From Bombyx mori (taxonomy: Eukaryota > Arthropoda > Insecta > Lepidoptera > Bombycidae): DNA of 64,000 nucleotides. Shown piece by piece: positions 10,830-22,906 of the stretch. Made by a program: the position numbers and the translations under genes. Each line of letters begins with the position of its first letter. The stretch's first letter is position 1. The DNA lies in NCBI RefSeq assembly GCF_030269925.1, contig NC_085110.1:3968001-4032000 (forward strand), read 5' to 3'. Below the pieces are notes generated by a model. It saw only the letters and a list, made by a program, of their open reading frames with translations. It did not search any database and was not told where the DNA came from.

Positions 10830-12321
10830 ACACAATGTACAGTAGTGGTCATATAGTTTTATGTCATTACTTGTTTGCAAAATGACTGTAAATCATAGAT
10901 TCTCTTTGATAGAACTTTGTGTAGTGCTTAAAACTCATTCGACTGCTTTACAGCCGGCTAGTGAGTATTCAATCTCACTGATTAATTGTTCTGTTAAATT
11001 ATTGTTTATTTTTTAATTAATACGAGTAAGCCTGGAACAAGGAACAATTTGTTTTAAAAAAAATATTCAACATGAGTATTATTAAGTCAAAACTGTTTTT
11101 AGATGCATAAATCTAATTGTTTCCTAATTCAATTTCGTGTACAATTTAGAAAGGTTTTCTTTGATATTGTGGGAATGTCAACTATCTGAATCTGGATGGA
11201 GGATTCAAGTTAGGAGATATACTCAATGATGCGTATAATGAATCAGTGTTCATCATTAAATCAGGAATCAGTTATTAATCTGATATATTTTTTAATGTAT
11301 TCCATTTAATTATGTGCTCCTTGTCAATTACGGAGATTAGTATAAGGACACATTTGCTTAGAAAATCGGTCAACTAACTTTTATTTAGGGAATTCAATTT
11401 ACAAAGTTGCATGACTTATAGTTATCTAGACTGGACGCTAACATGCTAATTTCTTAAATATGAATTAACTTTTATTAGTGTTATGGTTTTTTGTGAGGTT
11501 TATAATTAAATTTAGCGGAGATCCAACCTATGAAATGATAAACGAATTAAAAACTAAGTTTTGTGAATCGGTCGAAGTAATAAGAATATAAATATTTTCT
11601 TGATGAGCGTTTGTTAATTAATGATAACTAATATTGTGTGTTATTTAGGCGTATCTTGATATCTTAGATTATGTACTAGATGTGTCTAAGAATTCGTCTG
11701 CGTGGGTTTTTATTTATATCTTCAAAGATTATTCGTCATAAAAATTATATATTATAATTTATATACAACCTTAATGATTTATATAGTTAAAACTTCATGA
11801 CGTGTAATATAATTCCGACAATAAAAAAAAAGCCGTTGGGATGTTTTTTGAGTTTTGTGTCACACAGTCTTATAGTTATTTAGTGATCATTATAAGGTTT
11901 TTCGCATTGATTTCATGCCTTCAATTGTTTTGTTTGCAACTTTTTGTTAATTTTCATATAATATACATATATGTATGTATATATCGCTTATAACTTGTTC
12001 CATACACAAGGCCGACGGCTGTGGGCGTTCCCACACAGATGAGTTTCAGAGGATAAAAATTCGATTACAATTGAATTAACCCGGTCGGTATTTATTTTTC
12101 ATTAATAAAATATCTGATAATGAAACCAATTTATTTTAAAGGTAAAAATCAACTGATTATTTTGATGAACATACGTGATTCCTTTTTTTTTTTTGTTTAA
12201 AGACAATTTACGAATGACTTCCACGGTGAAGGTTTAATTTTGTACTGAGGCAAACCGATGCGCCTTGTTTTTGTTTTTGTTAAAATCTGTGACAACAAAG
12301 CCATTGTCATATTATATAATA
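10830..12321. other. AT-rich spacer
   Basis: About 1.5 kb with no convincing frame or repeat. A GC-richer word (GGCCGACGGCTGTGGGCGTT at about 12010) may be a repeat relic. Confidence 0.45.
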
Positions 12322-12532
12322 CTAGCCGTACTCGCTCGCTTCGTTGGGCATTAACTTTATTATTTATTGTCATTATTATTAGGGAGTCCAACACTAATAG
12401 AAATATTAGCCTATCCATTAAGTACATGTATTTTCTACATGGATACCAAGTTTTAAGTCAATCGGATGCACGGTTCAGTAGTTATAACGGAACATCCGTA
12501 AAAACCACTGTAGATTTATATATTAGTATAGA
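12322..12532 (-). mobile_element. short non-autonomous Helitron
   Basis: On the minus strand it begins TCTATACTAATATATAAATC and ends ACGGCTAG, with A and T at the flanks. A second copy is at 37362-37611. Confidence 0.7.
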
Positions 12533-12771
12533 TGTATTATATTGGATATAAGTGTATTTTAGTGGCCATGTTTATAATTATTTGTATATATGAATTTGTT
12601 TATTTATATAGATTTTGTAATTATGTAAGTATTTTTGTTATGTCCTTAGATTACGGTAAACACCCCTACTTCCAAAACTATCTCCGTCCAAAGGTTGACC
12701 GGAAGAGATCGCTTTCAGCAATAAGTCCGCATATTGTACTTAAGTTATAAGTTTATTTTTTCCATACATCA

Positions 12772-12851
12772 GCCCGGTGAGTTTCTCACCAAATCTTCTC
12801 AGTGGGTCGCGATCGCGATCCGGTAGTAGACGTATTCGTGAAGCAGCTGAC
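12772..12851 (+). mobile_element. LINE 3'-tail repeat, short fragment
   Basis: GGTGAGTTTCTCACCAAATC and CAGTGGGTCGCGATCG match the start of the family; the rest is replaced by a Bm1 copy. Confidence 0.65.
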
Positions 12852-12865
12852 CTTGAGATCTTAAG

Positions 12866-13113
12866 CTTTTTTTGCTTAGATGGGTGGATATGCTCACGGC
12901 CCACCTAGTGTTAAGTTGTTACCGGACTCCATAGACATCTACAACGTAAATGCGCCACTAACCCTGAGATATGTGTTCTAAGGTCTCAGTATAGTCACAA
13001 CGACTGCCCCACCCTTCAAACCGAAACGCATTACTGCTTCACGGAAGAAATAGGCGGGGTGATGGCACCTACCCGTGCGGACTCACAATACGCCCTACCA
13101 CCTGTAATTACGG
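12866..13113 (-). mobile_element. Bm1-type SINE, 5'-truncated
   Basis: Reverse orientation; the tail joins a LINE-tail fragment that ends at about 12851. Confidence 0.87.
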
Positions 13114-13587
13114 TACGGTTAATATAAGGCACATTAAGGGAAAGTTTCGGTTATACCTATTACTGTGCATGTAGTTTGAAAAAATAAGATATTCACAACG
13201 AAACGTGACCGGGTATCGTTAGTTAGAATTGAAAAACAATTTATAATATTTATTATTAATTTAAATACGTAACAGAATCGAATCCCGATCGTGAGTCACG
13301 GTTGTTCGTTCGTTAGCAAATATGTAATTGATTTTTTTTTATTTTTTTATTTTTTTTAATAATTAATGTTCAATCATAATTTCTGACCAATAACGCTCTG
13401 ACCTGACCAGTTTATTGAATAGCATTTTAATTAGATACGATTAAATTATTAATGAATGTTTCCACGTTCAGATGAACGATGCTTAGCAGATGTAATAAAA
13501 ATATTTGATTGATGGTCGTTGGCTGTTCGCTTCTTCCTGTTTAAATTTAAGTAATTAAGAAACGATCATTACGCCCGTCGGTTTTGA

Positions 13588-13615
13588 TGTGTGTGTGTTT
13601 GTGTGTGTGTGTGTG
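13588..13615 (+). repeat. (TG)n microsatellite
   Basis: About 14 TG units with one TTTG interruption, followed by a T run. Confidence 0.95.
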
Positions 13616-13659
13616 TTTTTTTTTTTTAGGTAATTCCATTTCGTTAGATTTATTTTTTT

Positions 13660-13750
13660 TCACTAGAAAGACGAACGGTCCACCTGGTGGTAAATGGCTA
13701 CCAGAGGCAGATAGATGTTACAACATGTATGCTGCCTTGAGATATCAGGG
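13660..13750 (-). mobile_element. Bm1/LINE tail fragment, diverged
   Basis: GGTCCACCTGGTGGTAAATG and GATAGATGTTACAACATGTA are a diverged version of the Bm1 3' end in reverse orientation. Confidence 0.5.
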
Positions 13751-13874
13751 CACGGCCGAATTGTATGTCCTAACAAGCTTTCAAGTACTGAAGTTGGAAG
13801 CCTTATATACAGAACCCATTAAAATTATATTTGGGGTAAAAAATGAAAATTGTTTTTATGTGTAATTATATTAA

Positions 13875-14165
13875 AGCTTCCTCGAAAATCCTCGACTCCC
13901 TTACTATGTACCGAAATGAAAGGTCTACCTTACCTTACGTTGCCACGTACCATCCGGCTTTGGAATGAGCTCCCATCCACGGTGTTTCCCCAGCGCTATG
14001 ACATGTCCTTCTTCAAATGAGGCTTGTGGAGAGTATTATGCGGTAGGCAGCGGCTTGGCTCTGCCCCTGGCATTGCTTTAGTCCACGAGCGATGGTTACC
14101 ACTCACCATCAGGTGGGCCGTATGCTCGTCTGCCTACCAGGGCAATAAATAAAAATAAAAAAGAC
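13875..14165 (+). mobile_element. CR1/Jockey-like LINE 3' end
   Basis: Translated with shifts it resembles the C-terminal end of a LINE polyprotein (TYHPALE-type, PSTVFPQRYDMSFF). It ends in a tail CAGGTGGGCCGTATGCTCGT and then AATAAATAAAAATAAAAA. The tail resembles that of Bm1 SINEs. Confidence 0.65.
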
Positions 14166-14281
14166 CTGACTTTTGTCGTAATTCAATACTTTTGCGTAAC
14201 TGTAGAGCCAATCTCCGTTTCGGAACGCGTGATAGATTTGCGTTCGATATTGACAGATTGGTATTGGTAGTCCCGAGCGAG

Positions 14282-14515
14282 CTCATCATCATCGGCCTGT
14301 ATCTCTCCACTGCTGGATGTAGGCCTCCCCCGTAGTCCGCCACAATAAACGATCCTCCGCCTTTCGCAGCCAATCTCCGCAAGTCATTGGCCCAACTGGT
14401 AAAGGGACGCCCAACGCTGTGCTTACCGGTACGTGGTGTCTAGTCCAGAATACGTCTGCTCCATCAGCCATCGGTTTTGCGACACGTATGTCCGGTCCAA
14501 CGAGCGAGCTCATAA
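14282..14515 (-). mobile_element. LINE 3' coding remnant (RTE-like)
   Basis: The minus strand reads VPLPVGPMTCGDWLRKAEDR and LLWRTTGEAYIQQWRD, resembling the W...A-x-DR-x2-WR...Y-x-Q-x-W C-terminal end of RTE-like polyproteins. The plus-strand frame over the same bases is a shadow. Confidence 0.55.
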
Positions 14516-14595
14516 TACAAATTATTTCTAATCCTTACACCATTACACTTTCTCTACGCGCTCGTATTGACAGCGCGCATCCCTGCACAAACCGC

Positions 14596-14828
14596 CCACT
14601 GAGTTTCTCGCCGGATCTTCTCAGATGGTCGCGATTCCGATCCGGTGGTAGATTCTGCAAAGCACTATTCTTGCTATGGTTAGTGTTGGCAACTTCTCTC
14701 AGGTTGAACCCGTAAGCTCATCTACTAGTACGCGCGAAGTTGGAATAGCCCCTTAGTCTACCAACGATTAGGTAGGAAAAAAGAACTAAACTATTAAGAT
14801 TTTCTTTTCTCTTTCTATTTTGCTCCTA
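14596..14828 (+). mobile_element. LINE 3'-tail repeat, long-tail subtype
   Basis: After the GGTAGGAAAAAAGAAC end it continues with TAAACTATTAAGATTTTCTT and CTCTTTCTATTTT, a stretch shared only with the copy at 42329. Confidence 0.78.
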
Positions 14829-15682
14829 GTGCAATAATTGTCTTGTTCAAGATCTGTGAAACGAATTAGTGAATTTTACGTACAGTTTTTGTGTTACATA
14901 CTACTACTGTTATTTAACCATTTCTTACCATGAGATTGTACTTATGATCATGGTGCTCGCAACTGCGTTTTAATGTCGCCAACTCTGTCAAATAATAGTG
15001 AATGTGATTTAAACTGTGAATGTTTATAAAGTATTTTTGAAGATATAAAACTCTGTAATTTTTATTGAATTTGTACGAGACCATGCTTACCCCGTGTCTA
15101 TTTGAAGATATTGAATGAAACTTTACCAATATTTATTGTCAACATCTTTATTCCTTAAAAATCATGCGACGTTTAAATACATACAAAGGCACCGGATGAT
15201 GCTTGAGAATTACCAAATAAAAATAAAAACTTAATATAATAGCTTGTTTACCGACTTATAATTACAATAAATAACAAATAAGGCAATTTATGTAGTATTG
15301 GACGGATTCGTAAGTAATATATACAACGTAATTAGCAACGTTGGAAGTGAATACCACTTTTTCTTGTTAAAGCGTGTAAATTGAGAATCTTCCTCCATTT
15401 GTTCTATTAGAATATTAAGTATGAATTATTACAAATACCATCTTAATATCAATGTGTAAATTGAATTACAAAGGAAATCGATTGATGAATAATAATAGCA
15501 TAAATTAATTCGTTCGTTTTCTGGAAAATATATTTGAAAATCTCTTTCTGTTCATACTTTTCGGAAATTGTTTGGGAGAGTATTATTTTCATAATAATAT
15601 ATTGTTCATATATTTACATTCGTACAACTTTATATTTTGTTAACAAAACGAATGAGTATTTGTAAAGTAATTTTGACATCTA
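14829..15682. other. AT-rich spacer
   Basis: Nothing recognised; the 71-codon minus frame at 15129-14914 has no features. Confidence 0.45.
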
Positions 15683-15979
15683 TCTATGTATATAAAAATG
15701 AATTGCTGTTCGTTAGTCTCGCTAAAACTCGAGAACGGCTGGTCCGATTTGACTAATTTTGGTCCTAAATTATTTGTGGAAGTTCAGAGAAGGTTTAAAA
15801 GGTAAATAAATATGAAAATGCTCGGATTTAAATAAAAATAACAATTTTGTTTTTCCTTTGATGTCCCCCCCCGTCGGACGGATTCCTTTTGTTTGTTTTA
15901 AGTTTATTTTTATACAAAAGTTTGGGTCTTTTATTTATCGATTGAGGCACTACGAAGTCTGCCGGGTCAGGTCAGCTAG
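15683..15979 (+). mobile_element. short non-autonomous Helitron
   Basis: It begins TCTATGTATATAAAAATGAA and ends GCCGGGTCAGGTCAGCTAG before a T. It includes GAGAACGGCTGGTCCGATTT, a stretch similar to the other Helitron-like repeats here. Confidence 0.7.
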
Positions 15980-17585
15980 TATTGTATAAAATTAAGTGTC
16001 GATTTTTTTTTACACATACGTTCAAATGACTATTGGTCACTAAAAATCGTGTCAAGGTTAGTTCAAACCTGAATTCAGGCCCCGATGTCGTTGTTGAGAC
16101 ACTGTTCAAACGATAAGTGTGTTTTCACTTCCTACGTATACAAATTAAAAACAATTAAAACAATTTCTTAAAACTACGTCAAAGAAAAATAATATGCTGT
16201 CTGTTTTATTATAGTCTCGGACTTTATACACTGGACGTTGAATCGCAAAGGAATAGTGGCAATAAAGTTCATTTTTCAACGATCCCATTTCTATGTTTTA
16301 ACACGATCCGATAGGCATCTTGATAACAAAATTATTAAATCCATTAGCGCCGGCGTTTGTGTTCATAATATCTTTTATTTTCGATAATATCTAATGATCT
16401 TACGATAGTTTCTTCAATGCTAAAAGATTTTGATGTTTTTTTTCTTTCTATTTAATTACAAAACGAATTATTATATCCCAGCCGTTTAAAAACAAAATAA
16501 GTCCGATTAGATAAAGATTCCTTCGCCTATAAAATTTCTGAAAAAAAATATACATATATTCGTTTTTCAAAAACTCAATGCTGTGGTCTTAAGACAAACC
16601 GTGAAAATACTGATCGATTTTATCGTTTGATTTAAAATTGTAAGAAAAATCAAATTAATTTAATATTATGAATTTAAAAAAATAGGGCCGTAATGTAACT
16701 TAAATGACATAGTTAAATGCGTGAAGTTACAAACGTGTACTCTGAGTGAAGTTTGCCGCTTAAGTTTGTTAACTCGGGTTAAGCTAGAAACAAACCCACC
16801 GCACGTCCCAAGGAGGTTGAAGAATTAAAAAAAACTTTTTTTCCAGTTCCTCAAGTCGCTTTTTCGCATTAAAAGTGTACAATTTCCAAAAATATTCGAA
16901 TTTGAGTTAATATGCGTAAACATTTGGTATCACTAGTGTTTTTGTCATAAATACTGGCAAAAGAACGTAGTTTAGTTTTAAATTTTTTTTTTAATTTACC
17001 TATGTTTTGACTACTATTAAAAAAATTAATACATAATTTTATCTTACCTTTAAAAGACAGATAATGTAACTGGTAAAATTTAAAAATTAATATTGCAGAT
17101 ATGATTAATATTAAAAATATAACATGTTAAACCTTCAAAACACTGTAAAATTAGTAAGTTTTGAGATTATACACTTTTAATGCGAGAAGACGAAGTATGT
17201 TTTCTACTATACAAATCTGTAAAACAAGTTTCAACTGTTTTAACGTATATTAATAAGCTGACTGGTTGTTAAGTGCTTAAGTCAATTACAGATTACGAAT
17301 GCCAAGTGATTGGTCAGTCTACTTAGCTGGAACTTATTAAGGCGGCTGAATTTGCATCATATTCGCTGATAAACCACGGAAAACTTAAGTAGTGTCTGCC
17401 TAATTTGTGTTCTAATAATTACCTATTGATTATAACAGGAAACATAACGTTGTCGGTAAGAATTCTCAATACTAAAAATCAAAACCAAAACCAACAGTCT
17501 TCTCCTATATTAAATCGCAGATCTGGCTAATTAAGACCTGGGTATTCGTTAAAATTGGTCTTCCATGTTAGGATAACAGTCAAAC
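15980..17585 (-). other. region downstream of al, expected to include its 3' UTR
   Basis: This follows the al stop codon on the minus strand. No AATAAA signal was seen on that strand within the first kilobase; candidates appear near 16375 and 16204, so the poly(A) site is open. No other feature recognised. Confidence 0.4.
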
Positions 17586-17907
17586 TCAACTTATGAGGTC
17601 GCTATGATGTCGCTGCCTCAATATCTCTAATCTTAATTCGTGCTCCCGAGCCGCCATCCTCAGGGCTGCGATGCTCGAGCTTCTTCTCTCCACTTCTTGA
17701 ACCGGAGGCTGGTTAGGAGGAGACTCGCTGCCCGGAGATATAGGAGGAGAAACAGGAGGCGGATCGGGAGATTGTCGGGGAGGAGCTAAACCCGCGAGGA
17801 GGGAATGAAATGGGGGGGAACTCGTATAGAGTGGGGCGCTGAACATTGGTGGTCGTGGAAGTGGTGCACCGAGATACTGAGCTCCAAGTACTGGACCCCC
17901 AGCATAC
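17586..17907 (-). CDS. al: aristaless last coding exon with OAR motif
   Basis: The acceptor CCAACAG precedes 17907. The first base completes an Arg codon, then the frame reads YAGGPVLGAQYLGAPLPRPP and continues through a Pro/Ser-rich stretch (APPRQSPDPPPVSPPISPG) to the OAR motif SSIAALRMAAREHELRLEI and the stop at 17588-17586. The OAR motif is a C-terminal regulatory segment typical of paired-like homeodomain proteins. The Pro-rich linker is much shorter than in Drosophila Al, which explains most of the length difference. Confidence 0.93.
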
Positions 17908-18117
17908 CTGTTGGAAACACATTTGTTTTAGGTTGACTATTACTTTTGTTTATAAATTATTAACTAATGACATGGTCGAATTTACGGGCGTTTTCAAACT
18001 GCTTCAAAAGTTAAATATTATAGGAGTATTATCTCTCAACTCTTTGGCGTGCCATGTAGTCTGATATAACCAATAAATGTGTTCTGTATCATAACGGTCT
18101 GATAAATTTGAAAGGTA

Positions 18118-18364
18118 TTTTTTTTATTGCTTAGATGGGTGGACGATTTCACAGCCCACCTGGTGTTGTGGTTATTGGAGCCCATAGACATATACAACGT
18201 AAATGCGTTACCCACCTTCAGATATAAGTTCTAAGGTCTCAGTATAGTTACAACGGCTGTTCCTCCCTTCAAACCGAAACGCATTACTGCTTCACGGCAG
18301 AAATAGGCGGGGTGGTGGTTGGTGCCTACCCGTGCGGGCTCACAACAGGCCCTACCACCAGTAA
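18118..18364 (-). mobile_element. Bm1-type SINE in last al intron
   Basis: 5'-truncated copy inserted in the 0.97-kb intron between the last two al exons, in the same orientation as al. Confidence 0.88.
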
Positions 18365-18878
18365 GAATCGTATCGTTGTACGATATCTACTTACTACATA
18401 GACAAGTCCGCGTCTCATCTGGGTTAAATCATTACCGAAGCTGACAGGCTCCGAAGCGTCAATGTCGCTACCCACTTTGAGACGTGGAACTCTTAATTGT
18501 ATAACGGCTTTCCCAGCCTTGTTAACTTTATAAAACTAGACATAAATATTGTCGCCGATGCGTTGTACATCTATTTATTTAATTATTTAACTTAATGCAC
18601 AGAAGTACAATGGCGGACTTAAGGCCTGAGGCATTCTCTACCAGTCAACCAAGGGTTGTGTAGAGAATCCTGGGGTAGGTGCATAACTTAATGTGAAAAT
18701 AACCAAACTGATAATAATACTTCATACATATATAAACACATACACGGTATATATATAATCACATAAACGGCGTACACAATATTATATCATGATAATAATA
18801 TAAAATTTACACATATATCCATATATAATCTCTATCATATACTCTTATATTCACATACATATTCACATATCTACTCAC

Positions 18879-19075
18879 CTAAACGAAGCTAAAGCGTTTG
18901 TATCGAAGGGCTTCCTGAAACCAAACCCTAGTTGTGTGAAGGGGTTCGGCATGGAGGCGACCACGGAGGCGGGTGGGGCGGCTCCCGTAGCGCTCAAGTA
19001 AGGATTGTAGGGGTGTCCCTGGGGGCCAACTTTTTCCTGTTTCCTCCACTTCGCCCGTCGATTCTGGAACCAGAC
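18879..19075 (-). CDS. al: aristaless exon with homeodomain recognition helix
   Basis: The exon starts at GTC TGG (acceptor CTTCGCAG) and encodes [15 protein letters not shown], the DNA-recognition helix with Q50 and N51, followed by [12 protein letters not shown] and [15 protein letters not shown], both conserved in insect Al proteins. The donor is AG|GTGAGT at 18879/18878. Without splicing the frame would stop two bases into the intron. The exon is 197 nt and leaves two bases for the next codon. Confidence 0.94.
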
Positions 19076-19094
19076 CTGCGAAGAGAAGTACACA

Positions 19095-19200
19095 AAGTCA
19101 GTAAATTTCAAAATGTCTTATTTATTACTAGCGACCCGCCCTCGCTTCGCTTCGGAAACATAAAATTTTATTATTGATAGCTGAGTCCCACGATGTAATC
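19095..19200 (-). mobile_element. Helitron-like 3' end fragment
   Basis: ACTAGCGACCCGCCCTCGCT followed by TCGCTTCGG is the reverse complement of the 3' terminus seen at 938-1154 and 32521-32562. The fragment probably extends right to about 19340 (ATCGGTCCAGCCGTT), but its 5' end is not clear. It sits just upstream of the al recognition-helix exon. Confidence 0.55.
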
Positions 19201-19494
19201 CGCGGTTATTGTACCGTGGATGACGCCGCGAGACTCAAAGCTAGTCTAGTTACTCCTTATATCTTTAGCTACCTATCAGTGCAAATTTCATCAAAATCGG
19301 TCCAGCCGTTCCAGAGATTAGCCGGAACAAACAGACACACAAAAAAAAAAAAAAAAACACACACACAGCCAGACAAAAATTGTAAAAAATGTTATTTTGG
19401 TGTATGTACCTTATATATATTCATATGCATGTAGTAAAAAGCGGCTATTATTACAAACAGATTCACCAATTTTATTTATATGTATAGATATTTA

Positions 19495-20005
19495 CTAGGT
19501 GATGACCGAGCTTTGCTCGGTTTTTTTTTGTTTGATAAATTGTGTTTTTTTGAAATTATATTTAAATACAAATTAACACATAATGATAAAATGATTAAAT
19601 ATTCCAAGATCGCTTAGGCATGCTTAAGTGAACACGTGAGTTAAAAATACATAAATAATATAAATAAACAAGTCATTTTCTTGGTCTAACCTTAAACCAA
19701 ACGCTCATTGGCTTCGGGTGGCTTAACAACGCTATCTGCTGAAGTAGCTTTAGTGTTACTGTGTCTTTAAAGCAGTTAGTTGCTCTCAATAAAGAATAAT
19801 AGTATTATTATTCGCCAGTAGATGTCGGGAAAAGTCATAAAGTTGATTATCGATAAAGTTGATTATTGAAAACAAGAATAAAACAACATTATCTGAAAAT
19901 AAATCGTAGCTAGATCGATTTATCGCTCCCGAATATCCCCCCTGTCTACTAAATTTTATGAAAATCGTTGGAGCCGTTTTGGAGATTTAAATTATATATA
20001 TATAC
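19495..20005 (-). mobile_element. Helitron with 3' hairpin, long variant
   Basis: On the minus strand it ends ACCGAGCAAAGCTCGGTCATCACCTAG: a hairpin about 10 bases before CTAG, the classic Helitron 3' structure (the hairpin is at 19505-19521). The other end shares AAATCGTAGCTAGATCGATT and the block GAAAATCGTTGGAGCCGTTT with two copies in this window. It is about 200 bp longer than the 34.5-kb copy. Confidence 0.72.
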
Positions 20006-20039
20006 ATATTTATTTGTCAATGCCATATTTTTGTCAATG

Positions 20040-20140
20040 TCAATGACATCTGGCAAGCAAAGGACGAGGAGAGCCGTAGACCAGGATCAGTGGCGTTAGT
20101 TGGGATATATCTATGTCCAGCAGTGAGATGATGATGCCCA
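20040..20140 (+). mobile_element. LINE 3' coding remnant (RTE-like)
   Basis: GCCGTAGACCAGGATCAGTG and the bases after it encode AVDQDQWR, then a stop, GYIYVQQ and a stop, the same C-terminal motif as at 14.3 kb. Only about 100 bases remain. Confidence 0.45.
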
Positions 20141-20898
20141 CTTCATTAATAAAACACGTTCTTTATCTACTTTTAATTCATTGCTAAAGAAAAAATGACT
20201 ATTTCCTACAGAAGTCAACTTAAAAAAATTCCAGTCTCTAGTTTCTGATTATTATTATGTATATTTATTCCGTTTTAATTAAAAGTGGTGCTACCTTACA
20301 TTTTAAAATGATATTGAATTTATTTTCCAGTAATCGTTCTAGTGTTTTTATACAATTAGTGTTAATTTCAAAACTTTACTTACAACAAAACGTAATTACT
20401 TTTTAAGATAATAAAATACGTATTTGTTTTTAAATTGGTATCTATTATTTTAAACATTTATCTTCAATCTCTCGAATTGTTTAGTTTTCAATTAAAATAT
20501 ACAGCAATAATTTATTTTAGTAATTAATGTAACGTATCAATAAATTATTGGTATGCAGTTAATAGAGTCATTTTTACATTATACTTTATAAAGTGGGCAC
20601 CTGTTGTTTGCTAGAAACATTCGTGTTTTTGTCGCCACATATAGTTTGTTGAACAACTACACATACCTCATAAATAAAGGAGAATAGGAATTGTCTTGTC
20701 TTATTAATCAATGACTTTTATTTTCCGAACCGGATGTCATCAAATTCTCGTAAAATCTTGGTGATTTTATTAGAAAATGATTTATAGTCTTGTTGTGTAG
20801 TTTTTAAGTTAATTAATAATAACTATGTCATTGGGTTCCGTTATAAAAAAAAATTACAAACAAAAACGTTGCTTAAAAAATAGGTAAAAAATAAAATA

Positions 20899-21151
20899 TA
20901 TTTTTTTTATTTTTTATTACTTTGATGGATGGATGAGCTCACAGCCTACCCGGTGTTAAGTGGTTACTGAAGCCCATAGACATCTACAACGTAAATGCAC
21001 CACCCACCTTGAGATATAAGTTCTAAGGTCTCAGTATAGTTATAACGGCTACCCCACTCTTCAAACCGAAACGCATTATTGCTTTACGGCAGAAATAGGC
21101 GGGGTGGTGGTACCTACCCGTGCGGACTCACAAGAGTTCCTACCACCAGTA
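20899..21151 (-). mobile_element. Bm1-type SINE in large al intron
   Basis: 5'-truncated copy with an A-rich tail (TTTTTTTTATTTTTTATTAC in plus sense), running to CTACCACCAGTAA. Confidence 0.88.
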
Positions 21152-21568
21152 ACAGTAATCGACAAAAGGCAAAGGTATCCAATTTTCGTAATAGATATTT
21201 AGATTTGTCTTTATATCTTGTGATTATTACGTGTTAATGCCGCATGCTCAGATAATTTTTAGGTTAATTACACATTAAACCATTGAATATTAAAATTGAA
21301 GTAGTCAAGAACAATGACGGAATGTGAATTAACATTTGGATAAACATTAAAATAGAAATAAGATGTTGTTAATTGTATATAGATCCGTATACGTTTGTAG
21401 CATTAGATTACACAACCTTTCTATGTTTCTCTTTGATTACTTCAAACGAACCGCATCGGTAATTGACTGATGTTGAATTTAAAATGAATTTCTTAATTGT
21501 AGCTTGTGTATGTTTCCGAGATCGGTGATTGAATTCAAACGTCACGTCATCCCTACGTATATTATAGT

Positions 21569-22314
21569 CCCCGGCACGTAACTTGGCAAGAGCCGCTAGA
21601 TGCGCAGAAGTCGTTTTTTAGGTCTTTTTGGTTGTCAAGCGGGACGCGGGGAAAGACGTAGCACCGTTCCAAGCGCGCGATTGGTGAGTCAGTCAACCCT
21701 GCCCTCCCGCACCACGTCCACGTTCCGTTCGCTCCCGGTTACACATGCGCCTACTAAGTTGTAGGAACCCTTTGTTTATATTGAGTTTTTGTAACAAGTT
21801 GTTATTATTGTTTTAAATTTAGTTTTTGTTACGAGTGTTGTTTGCAATGCCAGGACCAAATACCAATGACCATATAGTCGATTCAGTCACTGAGCGTTTT
21901 ATTATTTACGCCAGTGACGACAGCGACTCTTCGTTATGTCGACGATGAGGAGCCAACTCCTTCCACTAGCTCAGGTGCTACCATAAATTTAATCCAAGGG
22001 TAGCATTATGAGAAAATGATAGTGACGACGGCGACACATAATTTTTAATATTAAGTATATTTTTTTAAATAAACTTCTTAACTTTTAATTATATTTTATT
22101 TATAACACCTAATACACTTCACGAATTCCTCTCTTTTCTTTAACTTTCTTCTAAACACACAGGCTTCAAAATAAATTATGGCAAATAAAAAAATTAATAA
22201 AATAAAATAAAATTATATGCGGGCAATAAAGGTGACCATTTTTTTGTTGCAATGTGCACTATGCGCGACATTACCCCCCTACTACACGAAAACCTTGCCA
22301 ACTTACGTGCCGCT
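21569..22314 (+). mobile_element. non-autonomous DNA transposon with 19-bp terminal repeats (possibly piggyBac-like)
   Basis: The left terminus CGGCACGTAACTTGGCAAG (21572-21590) matches the reverse complement of the right terminus CTTGCCAACTTACGTGCCG (22294-22312) with one difference. Inside, a Met at 21847 starts a short frame with an acidic Ser-rich stretch (ASDDSDSSL) and then, in another frame, EEPTPSTSSG, reminiscent of the acidic N-terminus of piggyBac-type transposases. No catalytic domain remains. A TTAA duplication was not seen at either end, so the superfamily is uncertain. It lies in the large al intron. Confidence 0.7.
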
Positions 22315-22748
22315 TACTATACTAAGCTTAATTAAGCATTTAAAAAATTCACATTACAATGTTAACTCGATTCGCAAAACTCGATTTGTAACCCAAGATA
22401 TTAAAACCATAAAATATTTATGAAATACAATATTTATGACTTCAAAAATATAACTCACGAAACTGTCCGGTCATTATGTAAACTGTTATTTTATGGCAAT
22501 TTAAATTAATTCACTTATGATAAACGTATCGATGTAAAAAGTACGAAGCTCGTTTCTGTAAATGTCGTTCTGTATAAGTAATACGCGTACCATTTTAGTC
22601 TTTAAAGCTGCCGACGTAAAAACGTTTTTTGTTAAACATTCTTTCGTTCCTTCAATGGTCATTACCGATATGACTACCAGAATGTTTAATGTGTAATTGG
22701 AAGCAAACATGTTGGTGGATGTTGGACAAAAAGACACCGCCTTGGCCC

Positions 22749-22764
22749 AGGTGCCGTGCTTAAT
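22749..22764. repeat. 5' target-site duplication of the R1-clade LINE
   Basis: AGGTGCCGTGCTTAAT occurs here immediately before the GC-rich element and again right after its poly(A) tail. The leading A is ambiguous because of the tail; 15 bases are unambiguous. Confidence 0.92.
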
Positions 22765-22906
22765 TTCCCGGGACCTGGGCGGGCCCCCCGGTGCGCACTC
22801 TGCGTGGCCGGGGGCTCCGTCTGTGGGGGAGTTTTGCTGGACTTCCACCGTGGCGCGTCCGTAGGTGGCGGATAACGGGATCCTCTGGGCGACATTCCCA
22901 GAGGTA

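Noticed and set aside
17713..17922. Alternative minus-strand frame over the last al exon
   Set aside because: The splice junction fixes the frame that ends with the OAR motif; this one is a shadow.
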